Shown piece by piece: positions 36,446 through 46,154 of a stretch of DNA of 64,000 nt. The notes under the pieces are model-generated. The model was not told where the DNA came from and did not search any database. It was given only the letters and a program-made list of their open reading frames with translations. The position numbers and the translations under genes are program-made. Position 1 is the first letter of the stretch; each line of letters begins with the position of its first letter. The DNA is from Streptomyces sparsogenes. GTDB lineage: Bacteria > Actinomycetota > Actinomycetes > Streptomycetales > Streptomycetaceae. The stretch spans positions 1 to 64,000 of the forward strand of contig NZ_MAXF01000055.1 in assembly GCF_001704635.1 (NCBI RefSeq), given 5' to 3'.

Positions 36446-38356
36446 ATGAATGACGCACAGACCATGCCCGACTGGGAGAAACGCTTCCGGGCTCCGCGCG
36501 TCTCGCTGCCCGACTGGGCCGAGGACGCGCCGGACCGGGCGCTTTTCGTGTCCAACGCGACGGGGACGTACGAGCTGTACGCCTGGGACCGGGCGACCGG
36601 GGCACAGCGCCAGGTGACCGACCGGCCGAACGGCACGACGGACGGGGTGCTCTCGCCGGACGGCCAGTGGATCTGGTGGTTCTCGGACACCGACGGCGAC
36701 GAGTTCGGGGTGTGGATGCGCCAGCCGTTCGTCCCGGGCGACGAGGCCGAGGCCGGGGCCGACGCCGGGGCCGGGGCCGGGAGGGACCGGCAGGCAGGCG
36801 ACGAGACGGGCCGGAAGACGAGCCAGGAGACGGACCGGGCGAGCGGCGGCGGGCCGGACGAGCCCGCGACGCCCGGACTCGCCCCCTCGTACCCCGCCGG
36901 CCTGGCACTCGGCCGGGACGGCACCGCCGTCGTCGGGCGGTCCACGGACGAGGACGGCTCGACCGTCCACGTCGTACGGCCCGGGGCCGCGCCCGAGGAG
37001 ATCTACCGCCACCGCGAGTCGGCCGGGGTGGGCGACCTGTCGTACGACGGGACGCTGATCGCGATCGAGCACACCGAGCACGGCGACGCCATGCACTCGG
37101 CGATCCGGGTCGTACGGCTGGACGGCGCCCCGGTCGCGGAGCTGGACGACACCAAGGGCGGCACCCAGGAGCTGGGCCTGTCCGTCATGGGGTTCGCGCC
37201 GGTCGCCGGCGACACCCGGCTGCTGGTCGGGCACCAGCGGCGGGGCCGCTGGGAGCCGATGGTGTGGGACCCGCTGACCGGCGTGGAGACGGCCCTGGCC
37301 ATCGACCTGCCCGGGGACGTCGGCGCCGACTGGGTCCCGGACGGGACGGCGCTGCTGGTCGAGCACAGCTACCAGGCGCGCAGCGAGCTGTGGCGGTACG
37401 ACCTCGCCTCCGGCGAGCTGACCCGCCTCGACACCCCCACGGGCACCATCTCGGGGGCGACGGCCCGGCCGGACGGCACGGTCGAGTTCCTGTGGTCCTC
37501 GGCGGCCGAACCGCCGCAGGTGCGCTCGACGAGCGGACGGGTGGTGCTCGACCCGCCGGGGCCGCGGGCGCCCGGGTCGGTGCCGGTCACCGACGTTTGG
37601 GTGGAGGGGCCCGGCGGGCGGGTGCACGCCCTGGTGCACCCGCCCGCGGGCGAGGGTCCCTTCCCGACCGTCTTCGACATCCACGGCGGGCCGACCTGGC
37701 ACGACAGCGACGCCTTCGCGGCGGGCCCGGCCGCCTGGGTGGACCACGGCTTCGCGGTGGTCCGGGTCAACTACCGGGGCTCGACGGGATACGGGCGGGC
37801 GTGGACGGACGCGCTCAAGCACCGCGTCGGCCTGATCGAGCTGGAGGACATCGCGGCCGTACGCGAGTGGGCGGTCGACTCGGGGCTCGCCGACCCCGAG
37901 CGGCTGGTGCTGGCCGGCGGCTCGTGGGGCGGCTACCTGACGCTGCTGGGGCTCGGCACCCAGCCGGAGGCGTGGGCGGTGGGGCTCGCGGCCGTGCCGG
38001 TCGCGGACTACGTCACGGCGTACCACGACGAGATGGAGGCCCTGAAGGCGATGGACCGCACGCTGCTGGGCGGCACGCCGGAAGAGGTCCCCGAGCGCTT
38101 CGAGGCGTCCTCACCGCTCACGTACGTGGATGCCGTACGGGCGCCGGTCTACATCTCGGCGGGGGTCAACGATCCGCGCTGCCCCATCCGGCAGATCGAC
38201 AACTACGTGGAGCGGCTGGCGCGGCGCGGCGCCCCGCACGAGGTGTACCGGTACGACGCGGGGCACGGCTCGCTGGTGGTGGAGGAGCGGATCAAGCAGT
38301 TGCGCTTGGAGATCGAGTTCGCTCAGCGTCACCTTCGGCCCCGGCAGGAGCGGTAG
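36446..38356 (+). CDS. S9-family prolyl oligopeptidase-like peptidase
   Basis: A 636-residue protein starting at ATG 36446. An N-terminal beta-propeller (repeats such as LSPDGQWIWWFSD) precedes an alpha/beta hydrolase domain. The catalytic triad is Ser493 (GGSWGGY), Asp576 (VNDPRCP) and His607 (DAGHGSL). Around residues 100-150 there is a low-complexity charged insertion (Glu/Ala/Gly-rich) in a propeller loop. There is no signal peptide, so it is cytosolic. The 3' end overlaps the convergent SURF1 gene by 65 bp. Confidence 0.88.
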   Translation: MNDAQTMPDWEKRFRAPRVSLPDWAEDAPDRALFVSNATGTYELYAWDRATGAQRQVTDRPNGTTDGVLSPDGQWIWWFSDTDGDEFGVWMRQPFVPGDEAEAGADAGAGAGRDRQAGDETGRKTSQETDRASGGGPDEPATPGLAPSYPAGLALGRDGTAVVGRSTDEDGSTVHVVRPGAAPEEIYRHRESAGVGDLSYDGTLIAIEHTEHGDAMHSAIRVVRLDGAPVAELDDTKGGTQELGLSVMGFAPVAGDTRLLVGHQRRGRWEPMVWDPLTGVETALAIDLPGDVGADWVPDGTALLVEHSYQARSELWRYDLASGELTRLDTPTGTISGATARPDGTVEFLWSSAAEPPQVRSTSGRVVLDPPGPRAPGSVPVTDVWVEGPGGRVHALVHPPAGEGPFPTVFDIHGGPTWHDSDAFAAGPAAWVDHGFAVVRVNYRGSTGYGRAWTDALKHRVGLIELEDIAAVREWAVDSGLADPERLVLAGGSWGGYLTLLGLGTQPEAWAVGLAAVPVADYVTAYHDEMEALKAMDRTLLGGTPEEVPERFEASSPLTYVDAVRAPVYISAGVNDPRCPIRQIDNYVERLARRGAPHEVYRYDAGHGSLVVEERIKQLRLEIEFAQRHLRPRQER

Positions 38357-39167
38357 CGGTCGGCGCGGCTTCGGCCGGGCCGGCGGGGGAATCCGACGGG
38401 GCGATCCCGAGCGCCAGGTCGCGCGCCGTCTCCGCCTCCCGGCGGAACAGCCGGAACCACATGAAGACGACGAAGCCCGCGAAGACGAACCACTCGCCGG
38501 TGTAGCCGAGGTTCTGGAACGCCTTGAGGTCGAGCCCCGTGCCGTCCGCGACGGCCGGGGGCACCGGCTTCAGGGCGCCGGGGGCGGAGGTGGAGGTGAT
38601 CCACGCGTCGTACACCTGGTACGGCACGAGGTTGACCAGCGAGGCGGCGCTGATCATGCCCAGCTGGCCGCGCGGCAGCCCGCCGCGCGCCCGCACCCCG
38701 TCGCTGTCCTGGTGCTCGGACGCCTGCAGCGCCCCGGTCACGGTCACCTCACCGGCCGGGGGCGCGGGCACCTTGGCGACGTCGGCCCTGTCGTCGGCGT
38801 CGCCGGGGAGCCAGCCCCGTACGACGGGCAGCGCCTTGCCCCCGTCCGTACGCAGCAGCGTCAGCACGTAGAAGCCGTCCCGGTCGCCGAGGCGCCGGTC
38901 CGGGACGAGCATTTGGTGCGCGGTGTCGTAGCGCCCGGTCGCGATGGCCAGCCGACCCGAGGTCTGGTCGGTGACCGGCAGCAGCGTGCGCAGCGGCTCG
39001 GCGGTCTCCTTGCCTGCGGCCGAGCGGTCCTGCTGCTTGTTGTGGGTGTCGACGCGCGCCTCGAAGCGGCTGAGCTGCCAGCTGCCCATGAACAGGCAGA
39101 CCGGGATCGCCAGCACGGCGAAGATGTTGATCACCCACCAGCGGGGCGTCAGCAGGAACCGATACAC
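38292..39167 (-). CDS. SURF1-family cytochrome oxidase assembly protein
   Basis: The GTG at 39167 gives the conserved start YRFLLTPRWWVINIF, the first of two membrane helices. GSWQLSRFEARV, VVRGWLP and the C-terminal helix EWFVFAGFVVFMWFRLF are standard SURF1 features. It supports heme-copper oxidase maturation in the membrane. The C-terminal ~40 residues are variable, and their coding sequence overlaps the end of the S9 peptidase on the opposite strand. Confidence 0.88.
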   Translation of the reverse strand: MYRFLLTPRWWVINIFAVLAIPVCLFMGSWQLSRFEARVDTHNKQQDRSAAGKETAEPLRTLLPVTDQTSGRLAIATGRYDTAHQMLVPDRRLGDRDGFYVLTLLRTDGGKALPVVRGWLPGDADDRADVAKVPAPPAGEVTVTGALQASEHQDSDGVRARGGLPRGQLGMISAASLVNLVPYQVYDAWITSTSAPGALKPVPPAVADGTGLDLKAFQNLGYTGEWFVFAGFVVFMWFRLFRREAETARDLALGIAPSDSPAGPAEAAPTATAPAGAEGDAERTRSPSATA

Positions 39168-39351
39168 ACCACCACGGTACGGGCCGGGCGCGGCGGCGCT
39201 GCTGTCGGGGCACGGTTCGCCGTCGGTTTCGGGGCGCGAGCCCCCCGTTCCGCGGCACGGGCCCCCGGTTTCGGGGCGTGGCCCGTACCCGGTTCGCGTC
39301 ACGGCTCGCCCCGGACCCCGCCGGCAGGTGCCCGCCGGGGACGGGCCGGGC

Positions 39352-40569
39352 TCAGGAGCCGGCCAGGACCCCGGTGCGGTAGATCGTCCCCGCGCAGGCG
39401 CCGTTGAGCGTCACACTCGCCGCGACCGGCTCGCCGGCCTCCGGTGTGTAGCTGACCAGGACGCTGCCGGCCGGCTGCTCGCCGTCGCCGCCCGTGCCCG
39501 GGCTGTCGCCCGGACCGCCCGAGCTGGGCTCGCCATCCGCCGCGGAGGCCGAGTCCGGGGTGGGGTCGGGGCTCGGCGGCGTGGTGCTGGTGTTGGAGCA
39601 GCCGGAGGTGCCGCCGCCCGACTGCGGGATCCACGCGAACCGCACCTCGTACGCCTGGCCGGGCTTCAGGATGAGCTGGCCGGGCGCGGTGGCCGGGTCG
39701 GGCAGGCCGCCGGCCTCGTCGCCGGAGGTGTGGTCGACGACGAAGATCCGCGAGCTGTCCGCGCCGCCCTGCGGGCTCGGGCTGACATTGCCGCCGCCCT
39801 GGACCGTGCAAGGGGTGTCGGAGATGTTGACGACCCGGAACGAGCCGTAGACCCGCCCCTCGGCGTCGGCCGTCCCGGTCGTCCCCGTGGCACTGCCGAG
39901 CTGGGCGCGGGTGCAGGTGGGCGAGGTGGCGTTGAGCGTGCTGGAGGGGTCGGGGGCCACGCCGCCCGAGTCGCCTCCCGGCTTCTTGGACGGGTCGGTC
40001 TTCTTGTCGTCCTTGCCCGTGTGCCGCTTGTCCTCGCCGCCCTTGCCGGAGGGGCGGGGAGTCCGGGTCTCTCCGCTGCCCTCGCCGTGCTTGTCCTGGT
40101 CCGCGCCGGGCGTGCGGTGGCTGCTGCCGGCGATGGCCGGGCGGTCGTCCGAGCCGCCGGTGGTGGCGACGTGGACCAGCGCGGGCAGCGCGGCCCCGCC
40201 GAGCACCACCGCCGCCACGGCGCCGACCAGGGCCTGGCGGCGGCGCGTACGGCGGGCGGGGACGGCGCGCCGCAGGTGTTCGAGGGATTGGGGGGACGGT
40301 TCGAGCTCGTCGACGGCGCCGTGCAGGAGCCGGCGCAGTGCGTCCTCGTCCATCACGTCCGGGCCGTGGCCGGAGCCGTGGCCGGAGCCATGGTCCACGT
40401 CGCCGCTGGTCGGGTCGCCGTGGTCCAAGTCGCCGCGGTCCGCGCCCTGTCCGTCCCCCGCCGTGTCGTCCGTGTCCGCGGCCTTGCTGAGCGGCGCGGT
40501 GCCGTCCGGCTCGTGAGCGTCCCGCCGGTCGGGGTTCCCCGGGGCCGGCTCGTATGTGTCGTCGTTCAT
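39352..40569 (-). CDS. Membrane-anchored partner of the SigE-family sigma factor
   Basis: A 405-residue protein coupled to the sigma gene by ATGA. Residues ~1-110 are cytoplasmic, acidic and include a short helical part (DEDALRRLLHGAVDELEPSPQSLEHLRRAVPARR). One membrane helix follows (ALVGAVAAVVLGGAALPALVHVA), then a Lys/Pro-rich linker and an extracellular beta domain with four Cys (CTRAQLGS, VNISDTPC, TSGCS, LNGACAG). The layout is that of an anti-sigma-like or signal-sensing protein, but no ZAS zinc motif is seen. Function inferred from position only. Confidence 0.7.
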   Translation of the reverse strand: MNDDTYEPAPGNPDRRDAHEPDGTAPLSKAADTDDTAGDGQGADRGDLDHGDPTSGDVDHGSGHGSGHGPDVMDEDALRRLLHGAVDELEPSPQSLEHLRRAVPARRTRRRQALVGAVAAVVLGGAALPALVHVATTGGSDDRPAIAGSSHRTPGADQDKHGEGSGETRTPRPSGKGGEDKRHTGKDDKKTDPSKKPGGDSGGVAPDPSSTLNATSPTCTRAQLGSATGTTGTADAEGRVYGSFRVVNISDTPCTVQGGGNVSPSPQGGADSSRIFVVDHTSGDEAGGLPDPATAPGQLILKPGQAYEVRFAWIPQSGGGTSGCSNTSTTPPSPDPTPDSASAADGEPSSGGPGDSPGTGGDGEQPAGSVLVSYTPEAGEPVAASVTLNGACAGTIYRTGVLAGS

Positions 40570-41243
40570 GCCGGAGCCTCCATTGCGACGCGAAGCGCCG
40601 CGATGCCACGCGATCCGTACGCCTTGACCGAGCCGAGCGATATGCCGAGCGTCTCGGCGACCTGGGCCTCGGTCATGTCCGCGAAGTAGCGCAGCACGAG
40701 GACCTCGCGCTGTCGGCGCTGCAGTCCTCTCATTGCCTTGATCAATTGGTCCCGCTCGAGCTGCTCGTACGCCCCCTCCTCGGCGCTGGCCATGTCGGGC
40801 ATCGGCTTGGAGAGCAGCTTCAGTCCGAGGATGCGGCGGCGCAGCGCCGAGCGCGAGAGGTTGACGACGGTCTGCCGCAGATAGGCGAGCGTCTTCTCCG
40901 GGTCCCGGACCCGGCGCCGCGCCGAGTGCACGCGGATGAACGCCTCCTGCACGACGTCCTCGCAGGACGCGGTGTCGTCGAGGAGCAGGGCGGCGAGACC
41001 GAGCAGCGACCGGTAGTGGGCGCGGTAGGTCTCGGTGAGGTGGTCGACTGTGGTGCCCGCTGCCATCGCGTCGTCAGTGTCCTCGCGCCCTGTCGGAATC
41101 TGCGCGGGGCGCGCGGTCGGCCATGGCGCGATCACCGGCATGCCGCCGGGAATGCGAGGACGCGGGGGCCGCACTGCCGTGCCGCCGCGCCCGGGAACCG
41201 TTGCGATGCCGAATACCTCTGCTGCCACGCCAGTTGGACACAC
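40566..41243 (-). CDS. SigE-family ECF RNA polymerase sigma factor
   Basis: Sigma-2 region (HYRSLLGLAALLLDDTASCEDVVQEAFIRVH) and sigma-4 region (LQRRQREVLVLRYFADMTEAQVAETLGISLGSVKAYGSRG) are complete. The ~60-residue N-terminal extension is disordered. The exact start is unsure: GTG 41243 or the internal GTG 41228. The place beside asd-lysC matches S. coelicolor as I recall. It is coupled to the downstream membrane protein, which probably regulates it. Confidence 0.88.
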   Translation of the reverse strand: MCPTGVAAEVFGIATVPGRGGTAVRPPRPRIPGGMPVIAPWPTARPAQIPTGREDTDDAMAAGTTVDHLTETYRAHYRSLLGLAALLLDDTASCEDVVQEAFIRVHSARRRVRDPEKTLAYLRQTVVNLSRSALRRRILGLKLLSKPMPDMASAEEGAYEQLERDQLIKAMRGLQRRQREVLVLRYFADMTEAQVAETLGISLGSVKAYGSRGIAALRVAMEAPA

Positions 41244-41369
41244 TGCTCCCTGTCAGGGTTGTACGCGTGAGACATCGCTTTTGACGATGCGATGAATGTC
41301 CCCATGCACACCAACCCGTCCCCAATGCCTGATTTGCCCAACGCCCACTGCGGGGCGGCTGAAAAGACG

Positions 41370-41404
41370 CTCCCCGCCCGCTGCCGGTTGCAGCGGGCGG
41401 GGAG
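41370..41404. terminator. Terminator after lysC-asd
   Basis: A perfect 15-bp stem (CTCCCCGCCCGCTGC and complement) with loop CGGTT lies ~110 bp after the asd stop, before the sigma gene. Confidence 0.85.
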
Positions 41405-41512
41405 GGATTCTCCTCGCAGATCTTTGCCCCGGTTTGAGCCCCGTTCAAGTGGTCCAGGCCATTGTTCGGGTCACAGAAACCTCACAGTTGCCCGCGCCGG
41501 AAGGCCACCACT

Positions 41513-42592
41513 CTACGCGGCGGCCGTCAGCTCCGCCGCGACGACCTCCGCGATCTGCGCCGTGTTGAGCGCGGCTCCCTTGCGGAGGTTGTCGCCGCAC
41601 ACGAACAGCTCGAGCGCCTTGGGGTCGTCCAGCGAGCGCCGCACCCGGCCCACCCACGTCGGGTCGGTGCCCACGACATCGGCCGGGGTGGGGAACTCGC
41701 CCTCCGCCGGGTTGTCGCACAGCACCACCCCGGGCGCGGCCGCCAGGATCTCGTGCGCCTGCTCCACCGTCACCTCGTTCTCGAACCGCGCGTGCACGGC
41801 CAGGGAGTGGGTGGTGATCACGGGCACGCGGACGCAGGTCGCGGTGACCCGCAGCTCCGGCAGCCCCAGGATCTTGCGGGACTCGTTGCGGACCTTCAGC
41901 TCCTCCGAGGACCAGCCGTCCTCCTTGAGCGAGCCCGCGAACGGCACCACGTTCAGCGCCATCGGCCCGGGGAACGGCCCGGTGTCGCCGACCGCCCGCC
42001 GTACGTCGCCCGGCTGGGTGCCCAGCTCCGTACCGGCGACGAGGGCGAGCTGGGCCCGGAGGGTGTCGATGCCCTCCTTGCCCGCCCCGGAGACCGCCTG
42101 GTACGAGGAGACGATCAGCTCCTGGAGCCCGAACTCGGCGTGCAGCGCGCCCATCGCGACGATCATCGAGAGCGTGGTGCAGTTGGGGTTGGCGATGATG
42201 CCGCGCGGGCGGACCCGGGCCGCGTGCGCGTTGACCTCGGGGACCACAAGCGGCACCTCGGAGTCCATCCGGAAGGCCCCGGAGTTGTCGACGACGACCG
42301 CGCCCTTGCTCGCCGCGATCGGCGCCCACTGCGCGGAGACCTCGTCCGGCACGTCGAACATCGCGATGTCGACGCCGTCGAAGGCCTCCTCGCTCAGCGC
42401 GATCACCTCGACCTGCTCGCCCCGTACGGCCAGCTTCCGGCCGGCCGAGCGCGGCGAGGCGATCAGCCGGATCTCGCCCCAGATGTCCGCCCGCTCGGAC
42501 AGGATCGAGAGCATGACGGTGCCGACGGCTCCGGTCGCGCCGACGACGGCGAGCGTCGGCTTCCGGCCATCGGCACCGCCACGGCCGGTCAT
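41513..42592 (-). CDS. asd: Aspartate-semialdehyde dehydrogenase
   Basis: The enzyme reduces aspartyl phosphate with NADPH, the second step toward lysine/DAP, threonine and methionine. N-terminal [13 protein letters not shown] binds NADP; the catalytic Cys is in ANPNCTT; the active-site Gln is in [11 protein letters not shown]; and VPVITTHS contributes the catalytic His region. It is 359 residues long. It overlaps lysC in ATGA, giving the classic ask-asd operon, and is followed by a strong terminator. Confidence 0.95.
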   Translation of the reverse strand: MTGRGGADGRKPTLAVVGATGAVGTVMLSILSERADIWGEIRLIASPRSAGRKLAVRGEQVEVIALSEEAFDGVDIAMFDVPDEVSAQWAPIAASKGAVVVDNSGAFRMDSEVPLVVPEVNAHAARVRPRGIIANPNCTTLSMIVAMGALHAEFGLQELIVSSYQAVSGAGKEGIDTLRAQLALVAGTELGTQPGDVRRAVGDTGPFPGPMALNVVPFAGSLKEDGWSSEELKVRNESRKILGLPELRVTATCVRVPVITTHSLAVHARFENEVTVEQAHEILAAAPGVVLCDNPAEGEFPTPADVVGTDPTWVGRVRRSLDDPKALELFVCGDNLRKGAALNTAQIAEVVAAELTAAA

Positions 42593-43110
42593 CGGCCGGT
42601 CCCTCCGTAGACGACGGCTTCCACGCTGTCGCTGTCCAGCCCAAAGGCGGTGTGCACGGCCCGGACCGCTTCCTTCACGTCGTCGGCGCGCGTGACGACC
42701 GAGATGCGGATCTCGGAGGTCGAGATCAGTTCGATGTTGACCCCGGCGTTGGACAGCGCCTCGAAGAAGGTGGCGGTCACCCCCGGGTTCGTCCGCATGC
42801 CGGCGCCGACCAGCGAGATCTTGGCGATCTGGTCGTCATAGCGGAGCGAGTCGAAGCCGATCACCGGCTGCGCCTTGGACAGCGCACTCATGGCCTTGTG
42901 ACCATCGGTCTTCGGGAGGGTGAAGGAGATGTCGGTCAGGCCGGTCGACGCGGCGGAGACGTTCTGCACCACCATGTCGATGTTGAGCTCGGCGTCCGAG
43001 ATCGTACGGAAGATGGCGGCGGCCTCACCCGGCTTGTCCGGCACCCCGACGACCGTGATCTTGGCCTCGGAGGTGTCATGGGCCACACCCGAGATGATCG
43101 CCTGCTCCAT
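42589..43110 (-). CDS. lysC: Aspartokinase beta subunit (in-frame internal start)
   Basis: An internal ATG at 43110 ([12 protein letters not shown]) is preceded by AAGGGGA with a 7-nt gap, a better ribosome site than most real starts in this window. It would make a 173-residue protein of the two ACT domains only. This is the known alpha2beta2 design of actinobacterial aspartokinases, as in Corynebacterium, where the beta chain is translated from inside the alpha frame. Confidence 0.7.
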   Translation of the reverse strand: MEQAIISGVAHDTSEAKITVVGVPDKPGEAAAIFRTISDAELNIDMVVQNVSAASTGLTDISFTLPKTDGHKAMSALSKAQPVIGFDSLRYDDQIAKISLVGAGMRTNPGVTATFFEALSNAGVNIELISTSEIRISVVTRADDVKEAVRAVHTAFGLDSDSVEAVVYGGTGR

Positions 43111-43860
43111 CGGCTGATCCCCTTGTGGTTCGTTGCTGACCCACGTGCCCTTGAGCCCGGAGAAGGACGAGCGGACGTGGATCGGGATGTTGTAACGGCG
43201 TGCGTATTCCACACAGCGGTGCAGCAGCACCTTGGAGCCGGAACTGGCCAGTTCCAGCATGTCCTCAAACGAGATCCAGTCAATCTTGCGGGCCTTCTTG
43301 ACCACCCGCGGGTCGGCGGTGAACACACCGTCGACATCCGTGTAGATCTCGCAGACCTCGGCGTCCAGGGCGGCCGCGAGGGCGACGGCGGTGGTGTCGG
43401 AGCCACCGCGGCCCAGGGTGGTGATGTCCTTCTTGTCCTGGGACACACCCTGGAAGCCCGCGACGATCGCGATGTTCCCCGCGTCGATCGACTCCCGGAT
43501 GCGACCGGGCGTGACGTCGATGATCCGCGCCTTGTTGTGGACCGAGTCGGTGATGACACCGGCCTGGCTGCCGGTGAAGGACTGCGCCTCGTGGCCGAGG
43601 TTTTTGATCGCCATCGCCAGCAGGGCCATGGAGATCCGCTCTCCCGCGGTCAGCAGCATGTCGAACTCGCGCCCCGACGGAATCGGGGACACCTGCTCGG
43701 CGAGATCGATCAGCTCGTCCGTCGTGTCGCCCATCGCGGAAACCACGACGACCACCTGGTGGCCGTTCTTCTTGGCTTCGACGATTCGCTTGGCGACCCG
43801 CTTGATGCCCTCGGCATCGGCAACGGAGGAGCCTCCGTACTTCTGCACGACAAGGCCCAC
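42589..43860 (-). CDS. lysC: Aspartokinase, alpha subunit
   Basis: Phosphorylates aspartate at the head of the aspartate family pathway. The GTG start gives [15 protein letters not shown] with the catalytic [20 protein letters not shown] and the [13 protein letters not shown] block are present, and two C-terminal ACT domains ([17 protein letters not shown] and [18 protein letters not shown]) carry feedback control by lysine/threonine. The 423-residue length is normal. An internal start for a beta subunit is described separately. Confidence 0.95.
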   Translation of the reverse strand: MGLVVQKYGGSSVADAEGIKRVAKRIVEAKKNGHQVVVVVSAMGDTTDELIDLAEQVSPIPSGREFDMLLTAGERISMALLAMAIKNLGHEAQSFTGSQAGVITDSVHNKARIIDVTPGRIRESIDAGNIAIVAGFQGVSQDKKDITTLGRGGSDTTAVALAAALDAEVCEIYTDVDGVFTADPRVVKKARKIDWISFEDMLELASSGSKVLLHRCVEYARRYNIPIHVRSSFSGLKGTWVSNEPQGDQPMEQAIISGVAHDTSEAKITVVGVPDKPGEAAAIFRTISDAELNIDMVVQNVSAASTGLTDISFTLPKTDGHKAMSALSKAQPVIGFDSLRYDDQIAKISLVGAGMRTNPGVTATFFEALSNAGVNIELISTSEIRISVVTRADDVKEAVRAVHTAFGLDSDSVEAVVYGGTGR

Positions 43861-44167
43861 GTGCGCTCCTCACGGCTCTCAGTAATGCGGTCGGCTCAGT
43901 CTAACGAGTGGCTGGAAAATACCCCGCCTATATCACATTGCGAGACATATGACTCACGCTGCGATCAGACGTAAGGCCAGGTCGCGCCGCGGAGCCGCAT
44001 ATCAGCACTTTCCGCATCATTTCCGCTTCCCGTCCCCTCCACCCGCTCAGCGACCAACCCTGCCCGCTCCCGCGCAAAGCATACGGAAACGTAACCCAGG
44101 TCACACTCGGAGTCACGGTGCGTGCCCGATGCCGGCGGGCCCCTGAACTCGACTCCCTGACGCCTGC
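43861..44167. other. Intergenic region upstream of lysC
   Basis: The 307-bp stretch lies between the lysC start and the stop of the DUF5063 gene and must hold the lysC promoter. The AT-rich part near lysC (43915-43955) is the best promoter candidate. I found no lysine-riboswitch-like or attenuator structure by eye. Confidence 0.4.
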
Positions 44168-44833
44168 TTACGACTTCACGGACCGGATGCCGAGAGGGGC
44201 CGCGATCTCCGCCGCCATGACCCGCCCCGCCTCCTCGGCGAGCTCCTCGTCACCGTCCGCGTTGCTGTCGGTGTCCAGGCCGTCCAGCTCGTCCAGCGGG
44301 CTGTCCAGCCGCACATGGGCGACCAGCGACTGCAGCGCGCGCAGGGCCGCGGAGGCGGTCGTGCCCCAGTTGGACAGGTACGAGAACTGCCACCACCACA
44401 GCGCCTCGCTGATCCGGCCGTCGCGGTAGTGGGCCATGCCGTGCCGCAGATCGGTGATGATGTCGGCCAGATCGTCGGAGATCCGGCAGGCGACGGGCTG
44501 GCTGCGCGGCACGTACGGGTCGAAGACCTCGGAGTAGACGTCCACCGGGTCGAGCAGCCGGGCGAAGCGCTCGCGCAGCTCGTCGACGTCCGGCTCGGGG
44601 CCGACATCCGGCTCATACCGCTCATCGGGGACGAAGTCCTCGTGCGCGCCCAGCCGCCCGCCCGCGAGGAGCAGCTGGGAGAGCTCGAGCAGCAGGAACG
44701 GCACGGCGCTGTCCGGCTCGTCGCCCTTCGCCACCTCCGTCACCGCGACGATGAAGCTCTCGATCTGGTCGGAGATCTGGACCGCGAAGTCGTCCGGATC
44801 GGGGTGGGCGGCGTGCAGCGTTGCGTCAGACAT
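44168..44833 (-). CDS. DUF5063 protein
   Basis: A 221-residue acidic helical protein ([59 protein letters not shown]). The ATG at 44833 has GGGAGAAG upstream and overlaps the end of recR by 8 bp. The association with recR is conserved in actinobacteria. Its function is unknown. Confidence 0.82.
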   Translation of the reverse strand: MSDATLHAAHPDPDDFAVQISDQIESFIVAVTEVAKGDEPDSAVPFLLLELSQLLLAGGRLGAHEDFVPDERYEPDVGPEPDVDELRERFARLLDPVDVYSEVFDPYVPRSQPVACRISDDLADIITDLRHGMAHYRDGRISEALWWWQFSYLSNWGTTASAALRALQSLVAHVRLDSPLDELDGLDTDSNADGDEELAEEAGRVMAAEIAAPLGIRSVKS

Positions 44834-45425
44834 CGAGAAGTCTTCTCCCTTCGAAGGCACGCCCCAGCGTGACCTCGTCGGCGTACTCCAGGTCTCCCCC
44901 GACAGGGAGACCGCTAGCCAGCCGGGTCACCTTCAAACCCATGGGCTTGACCATGCGCGCCAGGTACGTCGCGGTGGCCTCGCCCTCCAGGTTCGGATCG
45001 GTGGCCAGGATCAGCTCCGTGACCGTACCGTCCGCGAGCCGTGCCAGCAGCTCCCGGATCCGCAGATCGTCCGGCCCCACGCCCTCGATCGGGCTGATCG
45101 CACCGCCGAGCACGTGGTAGCGGCCACGGAACTCACGGGTCCGCTCGATCGCCACGACATCCTTGGGCTCCTCGACCACGCAGATGACGGCCGGGTCGCG
45201 GCGCGGGTCCTGGCAGACCCGGCACTGCTCGGCCTCGGCGACGTTTCCGCACACGGCGCAGAACCGCACCTTCTCCTTCACCTCGGTCAGCGCGTGCGCG
45301 AGGCGGCGGACGTCGGCGGGCTCGGCCTGCAGGATGTGGAAGGCGATGCGCTGCGCGCTCTTGGGACCGACGCCGGGCAGCCTGCCCAATTCGTCGATGA
45401 GGTCCTGGACCACGCCTTCGTACAC
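44826..45425 (-). CDS. recR: Recombination protein RecR
   Basis: Loads RecA at gaps as part of RecFOR. The GTG at 45425 ([20 protein letters not shown]) gives the standard 199 residues. Helix-hairpin-helix [15 protein letters not shown], four-Cys zinc finger (CAVC...CRVC), and the TOPRIM domain ([32 protein letters not shown]) are all present. An upstream ATG at 45437 is unlikely. It is downstream of ybaB, with a repeat-rich 220-bp spacer (AACTCGGC units, 45570-45625). Confidence 0.95.
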   Translation of the reverse strand: MYEGVVQDLIDELGRLPGVGPKSAQRIAFHILQAEPADVRRLAHALTEVKEKVRFCAVCGNVAEAEQCRVCQDPRRDPAVICVVEEPKDVVAIERTREFRGRYHVLGGAISPIEGVGPDDLRIRELLARLADGTVTELILATDPNLEGEATATYLARMVKPMGLKVTRLASGLPVGGDLEYADEVTLGRAFEGRRLLDV

Positions 45426-45648
45426 GCCCGCTTCCAATCTCGCGCTGACGCGCGGTGGGTTCTCTTCTTACAGACTTCGGTATAAGGCCCGGGTCAGGGC
45501 GCCGGGTCAGGGTGCCGGGTCCGGCCGGGGCCGGGCTCGGGCCGGGGCCGGGCTCAGCGGTCCAGCCGGCTCAGCCAACTCAGCGACTCGGCCAACTCGG
45601 CAACTCGGCCAAACTCGGCAACTCAGCCGGCTGAGCCGGTTCAACCGC

Positions 45649-45984
45649 TCAGAACGGCAGACCGGGCATCCCGCCGAGGCCCTGGGCGAGCGGCCCGAGC
45701 TTCTGCTGCTGCAGCTCCTGCGCGGCGTTGTTCGCGTCACGCACGGCCGCGACGACGAGGTCCGCGAGGGTCTCGGTGTCCTCCGGGTCCACCGCCTTCG
45801 GATCGATGACCAGGCCCTGAAGTTCACCGGCGCCGGTCACGGTCGCCTTCACCAGACCGCCGCCCGCCGAGCCTTCGACAGGGGTCCTGGCCAGTTCCTC
45901 CTGTGCCGCGGCGAGGTCCTGCTGCATCTTCTGGGCCTGCTGAAGCAGCTGCTGCATGTTGGGCTGGCCACCACCGGGGATCAC
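45649..45984 (-). CDS. YbaB/EbfC nucleoid-associated protein
   Basis: A 111-residue DNA-binding protein. The GTG at 45984 follows AGGAG and opens [20 protein letters not shown], the canonical helix. [21 protein letters not shown] is the conserved beta part. It binds DNA nonspecifically and belongs to the dnaX-ybaB-recR cluster. Confidence 0.92.
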   Translation of the reverse strand: MIPGGGQPNMQQLLQQAQKMQQDLAAAQEELARTPVEGSAGGGLVKATVTGAGELQGLVIDPKAVDPEDTETLADLVVAAVRDANNAAQELQQQKLGPLAQGLGGMPGLPF

Positions 45985-46154
45985 GAGCTCACTCCTGCGC
46001 TGTCGACAGAGTTCTTCTTTCCGATAGCCCGAGCCTACGTGCTCATCGGTCACCCCGCCCTACGCCGTAGGAAGGAGGACGGGCGGGGCTGTGGAACCCG
46101 ATTCGGCCACCGCGCGGGGCGAGCGACCGTCGTACGACCGCAGGCCCGCGCCCC

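Noticed and set aside
38292..38356. 65-bp overlap of the S9 peptidase and SURF1 genes as a sign of misannotation
   Set aside because: Both C-termini are variable, low-constraint tails, and both frames carry clear family motifs upstream. A convergent overlap is plausible.
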